Shown here: piece by piece, positions 33,221 to 48,727 of the stretch | Layout of the letters: each line of letters opens with the position of its first letter | Numbering within the stretch: position 1 is the first letter of the stretch | Assembly (NCBI GenBank): GCA_963978895.1 | Contig: OZ022241.1 | Span: 40,788,030-40,852,029 of the forward strand | Origin: Erpobdella octoculata | Taxonomy: Eukaryota; Annelida; Clitellata; Hirudinida; Erpobdellidae | Direction: 5' to 3' | Length of the DNA stretch: 64,000 nucleotides | The notes under the pieces: model-generated | Told to the model about the DNA's origin: nothing | Databases searched by the model: none | The model's input: only the letters and a program-made list of their open reading frames with translations | Made by a program: the position numbers and the translations under genes

Positions 33221-33791
33221 TTAGTGAATTAATTAATTAATTATTAAAAAAATTATAATTTAAACAATTTCTCAGTTTAGAAATGTTTCTTGATTAGTTT
33301 TATTAGTTTAAAATCTTTAATACATGTTCGTCGTTAAGTAATTTTAATATTTTGAACAAGTATCTGTTTTAGATGATAGTTTAGATTTTCCTAACATTTT
33401 AATTTAGAATGTTTAAACATTTTTAGATTATAAATATAATTTGTTTTACTACCACGTGTCCAAAATGGATAAAAATAAAAAAATTGATAAGGAAATAAAA
33501 GAAAAAAAAGATTTAAAAAAGAGAACAAATAAATAAAGAGAAAAAGAAATAAGTAAACAAGAAAGAAAGAAAAAGAAAACATAAAATATTGAATTAAAAA
33601 AGAGTGGGGATTAATTCTCGGAAAAACCAGCACAATTGAATAAAATACGTCATGTCTGTCAAAAAATTTTTATTGGTTCTTTTTTCATAGGTTATCCCTT
33701 TTTCGTTACATGTTTTAAAAAACCTCATAAAATACTTTTTTCTGTACAGAAATCTGGCGTAAGAATTTATAGTCGGATTTTGTTTCAAAAT

Positions 33792-36273
33792 ATGGCAAGA
33801 AAAATAATAATTTGCTTGATTTTCTCCGTAGTACTGTTGTGCATGAAAGTGAAGCCATTAGAGTTCGTAATAGGTTTTACCAACACCTCTCAGATTAAAA
33901 TATCCAACACACAATTTAAAAGATTACTTTCAACTGGCAAAGACATCTGCATATCTACCAACAAACCAATAAGCAAGTTTTATTCAACTGTTCGCTCCTG
34001 GCTCCAGTGTGCCTTTTACTGTGTAACTTCTGAATCTACTTGTGATTGCTTTGAAATATTTTTTCCATCCGCTGTTACATCGGTCAGTGGTGTTTGGTCT
34101 TGCAGGCTTTTTGCTTCACTGGATATGAATCTGTATGGAAATTCAACTAGTGCTTGGACCTACTATGCCGGCAATGATACCTGTCGTAGATACGAGGTAA
34201 TATATTGTTTTATAAGACACAAAAATTTAAAAAAAGTGATATCTGCTACAAAAAAACAATTTTTAAGAAAAATATTGTCAAGTTCATTTTTAATCTATAT
34301 CTACAATAAATAAGCTGGCACCTATTTTCATCATAGTAAAATTTCGCTGTCAAATATTGTGTGCATCAAGGATTTTGTAATATATTAGGAAACAAAGGTG
34401 TCAATTACCAGGGGGAGGAGAGACTATGAAATTATTGAATTTTCATGCAAATTTGAATAAAAAAATTAATTAACATGTATTAAAATTATTTTAATTTATT
34501 TTATTCTGTAGGATGAATATTATGCTGACAAACTAACTGGTAAGTTAACATAACTTTATTATAGTGAATAAGGAGTCAAATTACCGTGTAATATTCACTA
34601 CTATTTAAAAAAATTGGCAAACAATTTTATGTTTTTAAAAATGACATAAAGATAAATTGTTTTTTAATGCGATCCAATGAATTAATGGTTTCTTTTTTAG
34701 GCTTGTTCCATTCATTAATGACCAAACAGCTCTAAATAAACCCATCTAAAAAGACTCATCAGATTTAAATAAACTTCTCACCATTATCATGCTGAAATAG
34801 TTTCTCAAAGAATTTTTTACGTTTTTATTTTATTTAACATGGTTTAGAGTGGTTAATAGTGGTTTTTAAATGCTTTTATTTAACTTCACCCGTTTCTCTG
34901 TTTGTTTGTCTGTGAGGATCGAATTTTAGAAGCAAAAATTCACCCACTTTTCGACCACCTAGAGCTTTATTCTAGATGACAATACATGAATTGAATGTTT
35001 CCGATATGAATTAGGCCTTAAATCAATTAAAATTAATTAAATTCGATTTTATATGGGTTAGGGTTAGGGTAACAGGATAATAGGAATTTGTTAGGATAAC
35101 AAAAATTTGAATTTCAAGTTGACCGTTACATGTAAACACAAATTCGACTATTATTCATCTACGTAGAGCTTTGAAACTTTCAAAAATAGCTGCATTCTCA
35201 ATAACAAAATATGAATGAAGTGTTTTAGATAACAACTAATCCATACATTGAGTTAAATTTATAAATTTTGATTTCATATGAAAGAAATAAACAATGTACA
35301 AGATTGAGCGTAACGGTTGTTTTAGATTAAACAATTTCAGTTCGTTTACCCAGATAAAGAGGCAAATAAAAGCATTTTTAAATTTTATTTTTCATCTTTA
35401 CTTGTTAGATTATGAGAGAGCAACAACAACAATTACAGGCATCATTAGCATCATCACAATCATTAGTCTATACTTAAAATTAATAATTTTATTCGTGCAG
35501 AACTTCGCATCACAGTTGATAACTCTCTTGATGAAATATTCGTTGATGGAAAAACACTACCAATAATGTCTGGAACCTACAACAACTGGGGCATTTCAAA
35601 AAACTACTCCATCTTACAGAGGAGTAAATTAATTGCCATCAGTGGTTCCAACAATGGTCCGCTCTTCGGCATTTATGGCATGACCGATGACCTTAGTCTC
35701 GTGACCAGAGAAGAATCGTGGAGATGCGTCAGCGTCGAAACATTAAGTTCAAGTAATCAGTCGAGTGATAGTTTATATTTTGAAATAAAAAAAAATTTAG
35801 AACTGTTCTTATTATTTAATTGTAAGCTATGCTAAAATAAGTTTATGTTGATGTTATAATGAACTCGGTTGAAATCAATAATTATAAAATGTGGTATATT
35901 TAAAAAGAAATAAAAAGAGATTTGAAAAAGAGAACTGAAATTTGAAATTATTTTCCTTCAATCGCTTTTTCAACTGTAGTTAATTGATTTAACAATTAAG
36001 GTAAATTAAAAATAGTAGTTCTGATAAATTGTTTAACAGATTTTTCAAAACTTTTTCTTCACGTTATATTTTCAAATACATTTTTTAACAGATATTAGTT
36101 ACATCGGTTGGACTGACATTTTGTACGACGACTCGCAGTGGAAAGTGCCCAAGGAGAAGTACCAAGGATACCTGGATGTGACTGGAATTGATCCCACTTA
36201 TGCCCGCTGGCTGTATTTTGACTCGAAAGTCGAAGTGCTAAAGTTCTACTGCAGAGGATATTTTAAAAACTAA
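33792..36273 (+). CDS. PAN/galactose-binding-like secreted protein, array gene 9
   Basis: Exons 33792-34196, 34512-34539, 35501-35752 and 36092-36273; 288 aa. The frame is open from 33636, but the ATG at 33792 starts the leader MARKIIICLIFSVVLLCM, which aligns with gene 10. Unlike genes 2-8 the PAN domain begins with DICIS and has CVTSESTCDCFEIFF; the extra Cys in DCF is Ser in gene 10. Microexon DEYYADKLT. Exon 3: VDNSLDEIFVDG and GMTDDLSLVTREESWRC; exon 4: WTDILYDDSQW, YARWLYFDS and FYCRGYFKN. AATAAA at 36316-36321. Partner of CAP-like gene A in unit A. Confidence 0.85.
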
Positions 36274-36390
36274 AATTTCATTTTGAATATACTTGAAAGA
36301 ATTTTCATCCGACGGAATAAAAAATTTTTCAATTTGGGAAAGTTGGCACCAAAAAATTTTTTTCTAACATTTCTTTGAAAAACATTGTTC

Positions 36391-36705
36391 TGTGGCTAAT
36401 TAAAAATGCAAGTAATGGTATATAAGTGTTTTGTGGCTAATTCAAAAATGCAAGTAATTGTATATAAATGTTTTGTGGCTAATTCAAAACCGCAAGTAAT
36501 TGTATATAAGTGTTTTGTGGCTAATTCAAAAATGCAAGTAACTGTATATAAGTGTTTTGTGGCTAATTCAAAACTACATCCTATTGTATATATGTGTTTT
36601 GTGGCAAATACAAAACTACAACCAAGTGTATATATCTGTTTTGTGGCAACTACAAAACTACAATCTGTTGTATATATATGTTTTGTAGCAAATACAAAAC
36701 TTTTC
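36391..36705 (+). repeat. 42-bp tandem repeat (about 7 units) 3' of gene 9
   Basis: Units of 42 bp with TGTATATAAGTGTTTTGTGG and CTAATTCAAAA. Because 42 is a multiple of 3 it stays open and yields an artefactual ORF of 118 aa. Unit B has only one such unit at the matching place (about 46240-46285). Confidence 0.9.
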
Positions 36706-37986
36706 AGGTTATTTTTTTTTCAATTATTTTATTCAAAAAACATTTCTTATGTAAAAATATGAAAGCACATTTTAGTACCAGTTGTATATTATTCAGTTCC
36801 ATACCCCCATCATTTTCCTGGGTGCTCCAGCGCTACTGTCGAGCTAAAATGAAATTTTCCGAAACCAAAAAATTTGAACAAAATAAGAATTTGTTCAAAT
36901 ACAAACTAAAATAAAAAATTGAAACAAATATACCCCACCGATTCACTCACCAACCCCCTTCCTCATTTCATGGAATGTCCCCCCTTTCCCATTTCATGGA
37001 ATGTTCCCCTCCTTCATTTCATGGAATGTCCCCCCTTTAATTCTAACGTCAAAGATATCACGCGTTTGTTCCGGTTAGTTATAGTCAGCCTATTTTGATC
37101 TTTGACAGCTGCTATATAAATTGTATATACTGATTGATTGATATTATTTAGAATTCTGTTTTTGAATGGTTTTAACATTTTTAATAAAATAGGTTCCTGC
37201 TGAATTGAATTCACCAGCCTATTTATTCATTGAACGGTTTCTAGTAAATGGAATAAATTGTATATACTGATTGATTGATATTATTTAGAATTTTGTTTTT
37301 GAATGATTTTAACATTTTTAATAAAAGAGATTCCTGCTGAATTGAATTCACAGCCTATTTATTCATAGAACAATTTCTAATAAATGAAATCTGTCAGTAT
37401 TTGAATAATTCAAAAACTCTTCTAAAAATTAAAAAGTTTTTTTTTTATTTCAACTTGTTTATGGAACGTGCTCTTTTCCAGCCGCTGTCGCTCTACGTTT
37501 TAGTTTTGCATAAGACTGGACGCCCCAGCCGAATTAAAGGTTTTAGTACCTTAAGTGGAGAAATGGTAGTTTCAGGAAGACTATAACAGAACTGGTCACA
37601 GTAATCAATTATAGACAGAAAGAGAGAAGAGGTAAAAATTTGACACTACAAATCTCTCAACTCTTTTGATCGTTGACAGCTGTTATATAGATATTATTTA
37701 CTGATCGATCCTCCATCTTAGATAATTTTTCTTCTTCTGTCTGGAAAAAACAGATATGGACATTCGAAGCGTTAATAGTTTCTGAGCACGTTGATGTAAA
37801 CTAAGCTAAATAAACAAGCCCAGGAACTTTGTCAAGCAATTATTTTATATGATTTGAAATCTTGGATAAGGATTAATTGAATAATTTTGTTTAACAAAAC
37901 TTTCAAAAGTTCATTGAAAACTTGTAGTCCGTGAAACGACAGGCTGGCAGCTTGAACTTCTGCGGTTTCGTCGAATCGAATTTACT
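36706..37986. other. Spacer in unit A between lectin gene 9 and LINE insert
   Basis: Contains three copies of TTTCATGGAATGTCCCCCCT or variants (36966-37035) and two tandem copies of a roughly 120-bp block with GAATTCACCAGCCTATTTAT (37130-37380). Both recur in unit B (46885-46915 and 47000-47340), where the second block has more copies. No gene seen. Confidence 0.55.
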
Positions 37987-37991
37987 CAGTG

Positions 37992-38664
37992 GTCGACAGT
38001 AGCTTGTCTATGGAGGCACACATCTCTCATCTTACTCGTTCATGCTTCTATCATCTCCGTCAACTGCGCGTCGTCCGCCGTAGCCTCACCATGGACTCCG
38101 CCCATTCACTCATTAGAGCACTCGTGCACAGCCGGCTTGATTACTGTAATGGTGTCATGGCCGGACTTAGACAGTTTCAAATCAATAGGCTCCAATCCAT
38201 TCTCCGAGCAGCCGCTCGTCTTGTTCTTCAGCTGCCCGGCTGGTCTCCCGTATCAGATCTCATGCGGACGCAACTTCACTGGCTTCCTTTCCCGCAGAGA
38301 ATTCAGTTCAAGTTGGGTCTGATGGTATACAAGTGCCTCCACCACACGGCTCCGGTCTACCTGCAGCAATTGTGTGTACCGATCTCAACGCTTGCTGGTC
38401 GGTCCCACCTTCGATCGGCGGCTGCTGGCGACTTGTTCGTTCCATCGTCAAAGACAACGACTCTCGGCAGGCGCGGATTCTCCACTGCTGGTCCAGTTGT
38501 TTGGAACAGCCTATCTGCTGACCTGAGGAATCAAGCTTTGGACCTCGGCGGTTTCAGGAAGCTGCTTAAGACAGAACTTTATTCTTAAATTTATGATTTG
38601 ACGCGACGCGCTTTTGTGACTTTTTAAAAAAAGCGCATTATAAATTTACATTTACAATACAATA
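37992..38664 (+). mobile_element. 5'-truncated L2/CR1-type LINE (reverse transcriptase C-terminal end)
   Basis: The open frame to 38588 encodes the tail of a non-LTR retrotransposon ORF2: SRLDYCNGVMAGL, RLQSILRAAARLV, LHWLPFPQRIQFK, APVYLQQL, FSTAGPVVWNSL and FRKLLKTELYS, in the usual order of L2/CR1/Rex-group elements. It ends in a TTTACAATACAATA-type tail. CAGTG occurs at 37987-37991 and again at 38665-38669, a probable 5-bp target duplication. Unit B has the uninterrupted site ACTCAGTGTAAACTGC (about 48348-48363), so the insertion came after the segmental duplication. The ATG at 37989 is accidental. Non-functional. Confidence 0.85.
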
Positions 38665-38756
38665 CAGTGTAAACTGCGAAAAATAAATAAATAAATATTG
38701 TCACTCACATATTTTGTCACAATTACAAAGCATCAAGGTTTTTTCAGGAATTTTTA

Positions 38757-38832
38757 CGTGGGCGCTGGTAGTATAGAAGTAAAGCGTTTGCCTGTAGATC
38801 TGAAATGTCAGCGGTTTGAACCCCCGGCGTCA
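38757..38832 (+). repeat. tRNA-like SINE head, unit A
   Basis: GGGCGCTGGTAGTATAGAAG resembles a tRNA 5' end with A box, and GCGGTTTGAACCCC a B box, followed by GGCGTCACCA. The intervening part does not fold into a clean anticodon arm, so it is read as a tRNA-derived SINE head, not a working tRNA gene. A diverged copy is at 48440-48515 in unit B. Confidence 0.4.
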
Positions 38833-38860
38833 CCAGCGTATGCAAGGGGGGTGGGTAGGA

Positions 38861-38909
38861 GTAGGCGTTTATAAATAACTGATTCTGGTTGTTATTTATA
38901 AACGCCTAC
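38861..38909. repeat. Perfect 19-bp inverted repeat, 11-bp loop
   Basis: GTAGGCGTTTATAAATAAC (38861-38879) and its exact complement (38891-38909) flank TGATTCTGGTT, and ACTGATTCTGGTTGTT is repeated directly after. Unit B lacks it (GTAGGATGGGTATAAATGG there). Confidence 0.9.
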
Positions 38910-39081
38910 TGATTCTGGTTGTTCGAGTGAATAAAGCTAGATGAGTGATTTGTGGCTTAGAGGTCTAAGGGTTAAAGCCACGTTAAACATAGTTTTCAAA
39001 AAGTTAGAAGCTGCCGAATAGCAAAATATAGAGGATTTGTGAAAAACGAATTTGTTAACGGTTCATTTGTTCCATCTTCCG

Positions 39082-40697
39082 TCATCCAGGCTTGGGACTG
39101 TTACGCAGTAAAAAAGGAGAGTTATCACCTAAAAAATAAATTGAAAAAAAATTATTAATTAAAATTATTAGAATTATTTATTACTGTGTGTCTAGCTTCA
39201 TCTGTCCTTTGCACAACTGATGGAAAATTTTGAAAAAAATTTTTTTTTTTTTGTAAGTGAACAAATAGGTATAGTCACACAATTTCAATTTCAATTTTTT
39301 TATATTTAAGATTTCATTTATTGATTATGTCATTAATATTTTTATTATTAATTAATTTTTAGAAAAATAACCCACATGAAGTCGTATTTGCAGACAACTA
39401 AGATGCCTCCCAAATTGTCACATGTCTTGTAAGCACATCCAATGTTCCTTGTCAGGTCGGCAATAAGCTATGAAACGTAACGTATATGAAATGCGTAATA
39501 TAACATAATTATGCATAAACATAATAACATAATGATTGATTCAAAGGTGTAGCTTGGGTGGGGGAAAGAAATCAAATATCGCCGGGAGCCAATTGAAAGG
39601 AAACGCAAAGAGCATTTTTGAAAGGGCGCCAAAATGTATATAAGGAAGAACCTGACGGAAAAAGTACCTATTTTTGGAAAACAAAATTTTAAAGAGGGTT
39701 TGGCAAAACAATCAAGTGGTGCATTTTTGGACCATGCTCCTGGGGACCAAAAATTTTAGCAAGATCTCTGAATTGATTGTATCGCTTGAAACAAATAAAT
39801 ATTTCCTATCTGAATTGTAGTTATCCCAAAATATGCTTCGTCCCTAAAAGAGTACTGCACTGGTGGTGCCGTTATTTATAGGGTTTTAAATGGGCCAGAC
39901 TGGGGCCGAGATCTTTGCCAAGTATAAGGATTTTCGGTTTATAAAAACGGGCCGGGCTGTCCTGAAATGTTGGCCTATGGAACGGGCCGAGTTACCGAGA
40001 GACCAGGACGCAGAAAATTGGCCTGTGCAGTACTCTAGTGCTTAAATCACTGTGTGGACTGGAACGGCAGTCAAGAGAACCTGGATAAAGAAACATCAAA
40101 GTTCCAACTTACGATGTGGTAATCTCCGCAAGCTGTTCCTGCGCAATTATTTCTTTCATCGGCTTTACCCTCTTCTACCCAGTGGATAACGGAGGTTTTG
40201 AGCAAGTCAGTCGCATCGCTGGCTACGTGATAGTTGACATGTGGCGTTGAACCGGTTAGAGAACATTCGTTAGCCACTTCTTCTGCTTGGTTAGCGTAGT
40301 AGTCGCTCCAAGCCTTCGTAAGCGAATTAAACAGATGTTTCAGTTATCCACAATATATATAAAATATATATATCGGCATCTCAGCTAAATCCTAGTTTCA
40401 AAATAAGCCATACAAAAAAAATAAGCCATGAAAACGCAAACTTAAAAAAAAGAACTTAAGCCAAGTTAATGAAGATATAATGTCATACGAGATTTGTCTT
40501 AAACCCAAAAATACTTCAAATAACTTGAAAAAAGTGACTGAAATTCAACGTACAGCATGTTCATTATTCTCAGATGCTTCTCTTCTGTAAACGTTCAGCG
40601 CTTCCAAAAAAGATTGTTTCTGCTCTTCACTAGCCATATCAGCCAAAGTCGTCGCCGCGACGGAGAGAAAAACTACGAGGAATAATTTAGCCGACAT
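39082..40697 (-). CDS. CAP/SCP-like secreted protein, gene A
   Basis: Exons in transcript order: 40697-40554, 40313-40113, 39467-39376 and 39097-39082; 150 aa, phases 0, 0, 2. Leader MSAKLFLVVFLSVAATTLAD. Then FLEALNVYRREAS (first CAP helix, where His of the usual HNxxR is replaced), AWSDYYANQAEEVANECSL, CAGTACGDYHI aligning with the CGHYTQVVW motif, and LTRNIGCAYKTCDN...LVVCKYDF aligning with the IGCG...CNY end of CAP domains. The last exon is short (IPKPG then stop) with a good pyrimidine tract; an alternative acceptor would end the protein in M. Two hallmark residues of CAP active-site motifs are changed, so enzymatic or metal-binding roles are doubtful. The gene faces lectin gene 9. Confidence 0.68.
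39849..40036. mobile_element. Small TIR element (MITE-like)
   Basis: A 12-bp perfect inverted repeat, AGAGTACTGCAC (39849-39860) and GTGCAGTACTCT (40025-40036), bounds 188 bp rich in GGGCCGGGC/GGGCCGAG words. It lies just 3' of CAP exon 2 in intron 2 and is absent from the matching intron in unit B. Related one-ended pieces are at about 10925-11045 and 24935-25085. No clear target duplication. Confidence 0.55.
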
Positions 40698-41095
40698 TTT
40701 CTTGTTGTTGATGAAACCTTTAAATTTAAGGCTATCAAAAAAATTGTGTCGTCGAATTTATACTTTTTTTTCTCTAGCTGAATCAATTTTTAAAACAAGC
40801 AGCAAACGCGTTGGAGTGGAGTGACTGATGTGAGAGAAAATACACGCCTGCTGTCGCTATGTTTAAAAGTGTCACTGCCGACTAAAATGTCAAAGTTTAA
40901 AGTTCAATTGTTTGTTGACGTGTAACACAGTTTAACCTTGAATATCTATTCTATAAATAGGAAATAAAAATTTTAAAAACATCAACACAAATCACAAAGA
41001 AACACTCGCAGCGTTCTACAAATTTTTGGTTTTGTTTTTGGAAAATTCAAAAACCCCATAAGACAGATCCACGGCACCCTAACCCCCGGTCCGCC

Positions 41096-41999
41096 ACTGT
41101 AAACAAATGATGTTTGTGGTTACTATGACAATGGAAATTTTTGTCGTCATTATCATATATTTTTTTAAATTTTTTTTCAAAATTTTATTTGTTTAAATTG
41201 AACTATAAAATTTTTTAAAGTAGATAAATTTCATCATAATCTTCCAACTTTCAAAACGTTCGCTGACACCCCATGGACATCCGGACAAATGAAAGTTAGT
41301 TAATAACAGCTTATAAAAAGTACCTATCTTAGACATTTCTTCAGAAGAAAATTCGCTGCTTTTTCTAGCTATGTACTATCAATTTATAAAATTATTTTTA
41401 TAATTTAAACAGTTTGTCGGCCTAAACATTTTTGTTGTTGTTCTCTTATATTAGCTCACAAAATTTTGCGTTTAAAACGTTTTAATAACAAGTTCTTCGC
41501 TAATTAAATTGTAATATTTTACACAAGTATCTGTTTTAGATGATAGTTTAGATTTTCTAAACATTTTAATTTAGAATTTTTGAACATTTATTTAGATTAT
41601 ATTATTTGTTTTGCGTGGAATTGTTTCTATGTTTTTTAATGCAAATAGTTAAAAATAAAAAAAATAATAAGAAAATAAGAGAAAAAAGCAAAACGAGTAA
41701 GAAAATGAAAGTGAAAGAAAAGATAAAAAAAAGAATAAAAAGAAAAAAGAGTGAAAAAAGAGAGAAAAAGATAAACATAAAAGACTGAATTAAAAAAGAA
41801 TGGTGATGAAATATCGGAACATCCATGCACAATTGAATAGAATATGTCTACTGAAGTCATGTCTGTCTGAAAATTTGTTTTTGGTTCGGTTTTATTGGTT
41901 GCCTTTTTTTGTTACATGTTATAAAAACCGCAAAAATACTCGCTTCTGTACAGAAATCTAGCAGAAAAATTTACAGTCGGATTTTTTCTTTTTCAAAAT
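41096..41999. other. Junction between duplication units and 5' flank of gene 10
   Basis: About 41096-41389 is unique here. From about 41390 the sequence matches the 3' flank of genes 7 and 8 although no lectin gene precedes it, marking the duplication junction. From about 41780 it matches the upstream DNA of gene 9 (CATGTCTGTC, TTTCTGTACAGAAATCT). Confidence 0.6.
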
Positions 42000-46126
<4,127 letters not shown>

Positions 46127-47605
46127 AACTTTTTTTGAAGATACTTAAAAGAATTTTCATCAGACGGAATAGAATGGTTTTTTTTTCATTTAAGAAATTT
46201 TGAACTAAATTTTTTCTAACATTTCCTTGAGAAGCATTGCTCTGTGGCTAATACAAAACTAAAATATAATTGTATGGGTTTTGTGATTTTCAAGTTATTT
46301 TTTCAATTATTTTATCCAAAAAACAATTTTTGTAAAAATTTAGAAGCACATTTAAATACCAGTTGTAAAGTACCTGCCTGTATTATACAGTTCGCAGTTG
46401 CACTTTACAATTTTTTTCACTATTTGATTTCATTTTTTCGTATTTTTTTGCAGCATCGAATAATCATTAATTAAAAACATTTTAAATAAAATATATTATA
46501 ACTTTCAAGAGAATAAAACTCCAAAACGTTGCATTTTTAATCCGATCTTAAACTGATCAGAATCTACCAGACAATGTTTTTTTTTCAACCAGTCCTGAGA
46601 TGAGGAAAACGTGGTTTTAAATGACGATGTAAAATTTCAATGCACCTACAAAACACGTCGTTAAGTTATTTCATCTGTTCTCTGGTGAAAACTTTGGAGT
46701 TTGGAGTAATTTAACCCTAACCATACCCCCTCCCCATCCTTTTCCGGGGTGCACCAGCCCTGCTGTTGAGCTAAAATGGAGTTTTCCAAAACCAAAAAAT
46801 TAAAAAAAAACTAAGATTTTGCTCAAATAAATAACATATAATAAACAATGAAAACAAAAATAGCCACCCACTCACTCACCAACCCCCTCCTTCATTTCAT
46901 GGAATGTCCCCCCTTTAATTCTAACGTCAAAGATATCACGCATTAGTTCCGGTTAGTTATAGTCAGCCTTTTTTTATCTTTGACAACAGCTATATAAATT
47001 TTATATACTGATTGATTGATCTTATTTAGAGCCCTGTTTCTAAACGATTTTAACATTTTTAATAAAATAGATTCCTGCTGTATTGAATTCACCAGCCTAT
47101 TTATTCATCGAACAGTTTCTAGTAAATGGAATAAATTGTTTATACTGAATGATTGATATTATTTAGAATTCTGTTTCTGAATGATTTTAACATTTTCAAT
47201 AAAATAGATTCCTGCTGAATTGAATTCACCAGCCTATTTATTCATTCATTGATTGATTTTATTTAGAGCCCTGTTTTTGAATGATGTTAACATTTTTTTT
47301 TTTAAATAAATTCCGGCTTAACTGAATTCACCAGTTGAATTGAATTCATTGAACAGTTTCTAGTTAAATAGAATCTGTCAGTATTTGAATAACTTGAAAA
47401 CCCACCCGCAAATTGAAAAACTTTTTCATTTCATTTAAATATTGTTCACTCTAACAACATAACAATAAAAATCAAAAGTTCTCTTTTTGAGCCACTGTCG
47501 CTATACGTTTTAGTTTTCTCTGTCAAAGAAGATTGTTGTATTCCGGGACAAAAAATAACTTTTCATTCGATTTTCTCCTTGAGATAAAACAGAAAAGGGA
47601 AATAC

Positions 47606-47608
<3 letters not shown>

Positions 47609-47682
<74 letters not shown>
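47609..47682. repeat. (GA)n microsatellite
   Basis: Pure GA run of about 74 bp, only in unit B. Confidence 0.95.
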
Positions 47683-47685
<3 letters not shown>

Positions 47686-48439
47686 AAGAAAGAAAGAAAC
47701 ATGGCGAGGGAGTCATTGCTCTCCCGATGTTGAAGTAGGCCCCCCTGACGTTGAAATGGGTTCCTGACGTTAAAGTAAGCCCCCCTGACGTTGAAAAAAT
47801 TGCTAGTGCAGAAGAACAAAAGAAGGAGAAATATGAGAGAACCTAGAAGTGCATAAGACTAGACGCGTCGACGAATTAAAAGCTGAAGTACCCAAGTGAA
47901 GAGGAGGTAGTAGTTTCAGGAAGACCACAATAGAGCGAGTTTCAGTAATAGAGATGAAAATGTTGCACTACAAATCAATTTGTTGGAAAACATTTGATCC
48001 ATCTCAAATGATCTTCCTTCACCTGTCTGGAAAAAACAGATGTGGACATTCGAAGCGCCAACAGTTTCTGAGCACGTTGATGTAAACTAAGCTGAACTAA
48101 CGTGCTTAGCCGTTTAAACTTTATGACGTGTCCTATTAAAAACTTTGACAAGCAATTATTTTAGATGCAAAATTTTGGATAACAATTAATTGAATAAATG
48201 TTTTTTTTTACAATTTTTCTCAATGTTTTTTTTTGAAATAACAATTAATTGAATAAATGTTTTTTTAACAATTTTTTTCAAAGTTTTTTTTTTAAACTGG
48301 AGTCCGTGATGGCAGCTTGAACTTCTCCGGTTTCTTCGAATTGAATAGACTCAGTGTAAACTGCAAAAAAAAATATTGTCACTCATATATTTGGTCACAA
48401 TTATCACGACATTTTTGGAACATCAAGGATTTTCAGGAA

Positions 48440-48515
48440 TTTTTGGGTGGTATAGAGGTCAGGCATTCTCCTGTAGGCCTAAAAAGTCGACGGTTTGAAC
48501 CCCGCCGACGTCACC
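48440..48515 (+). repeat. tRNA-like SINE head, unit B
   Basis: GGTGGTATAGAGGTCAGGCA and ACGGTTTGAACCCCG keep A- and B-box-like words; diverged from the unit A copy at 38757-38832. Confidence 0.35.
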
Positions 48516-48727
48516 AACGTATGAAAGTGGGAGTGGGTAGGATGGGTATAAATGGCTGTCTTTCGCTGTTCGAGTGATTAACGTTAGATGAGTAATTTAT
48601 GGTTTAGGGGTCTAAATCTTAAAGCCAAGTTAAACATAGTTTTAAAAAATTAGAAACTGCCGAATAGCAAAATATAGAGGATTTGTGAAAAAGAAATTTT
48701 TAACGGGTTCACTTGTTCCATCCTCCT

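Larger units (their letters stand above)
33240..41095. repeat. Segmental duplication, unit A
   Basis: Carries lectin gene 9 (+), a spacer and CAP-like gene A (-). It is colinear with unit B (41390-50365). Edges are inferred: the left edge lies in the 3' flank of gene 8 (shared words TCTGTTTTAGATGATAGTTTAGATTTT) and the right edge just after CGGCACCCTAACCCC. Unit A alone holds the LINE end, the 42-bp repeat array, the 19-bp inverted repeat and the small TIR element. Confidence 0.75.
46127..48727. other. Spacer of unit B between lectin gene 10 and CAP gene B
   Basis: Colinear with 36274-39081 of unit A without the LINE. Holds one 42-bp unit, the TTTCATGGAATGTCCCCCCT word, three or more copies of the roughly 120-bp GAATTCACC block (47000-47340), a (GA)n run, CCCCCCTGACGTTGAA repeats (47739-47797) and a tRNA-like SINE head (48440-48515). 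No gene seen. Confidence 0.55.

Noticed and set aside
36406..36762. ORF of 118 aa with YKCFVANSK repeats
   Set aside because: Comes from the 42-bp tandem repeat; unit B has a single unit and no ORF.
38757..38832. Working tRNA gene
   Set aside because: A- and B-box-like words exist but no good anticodon arm, and the unit B copy has drifted; a SINE head is more likely.
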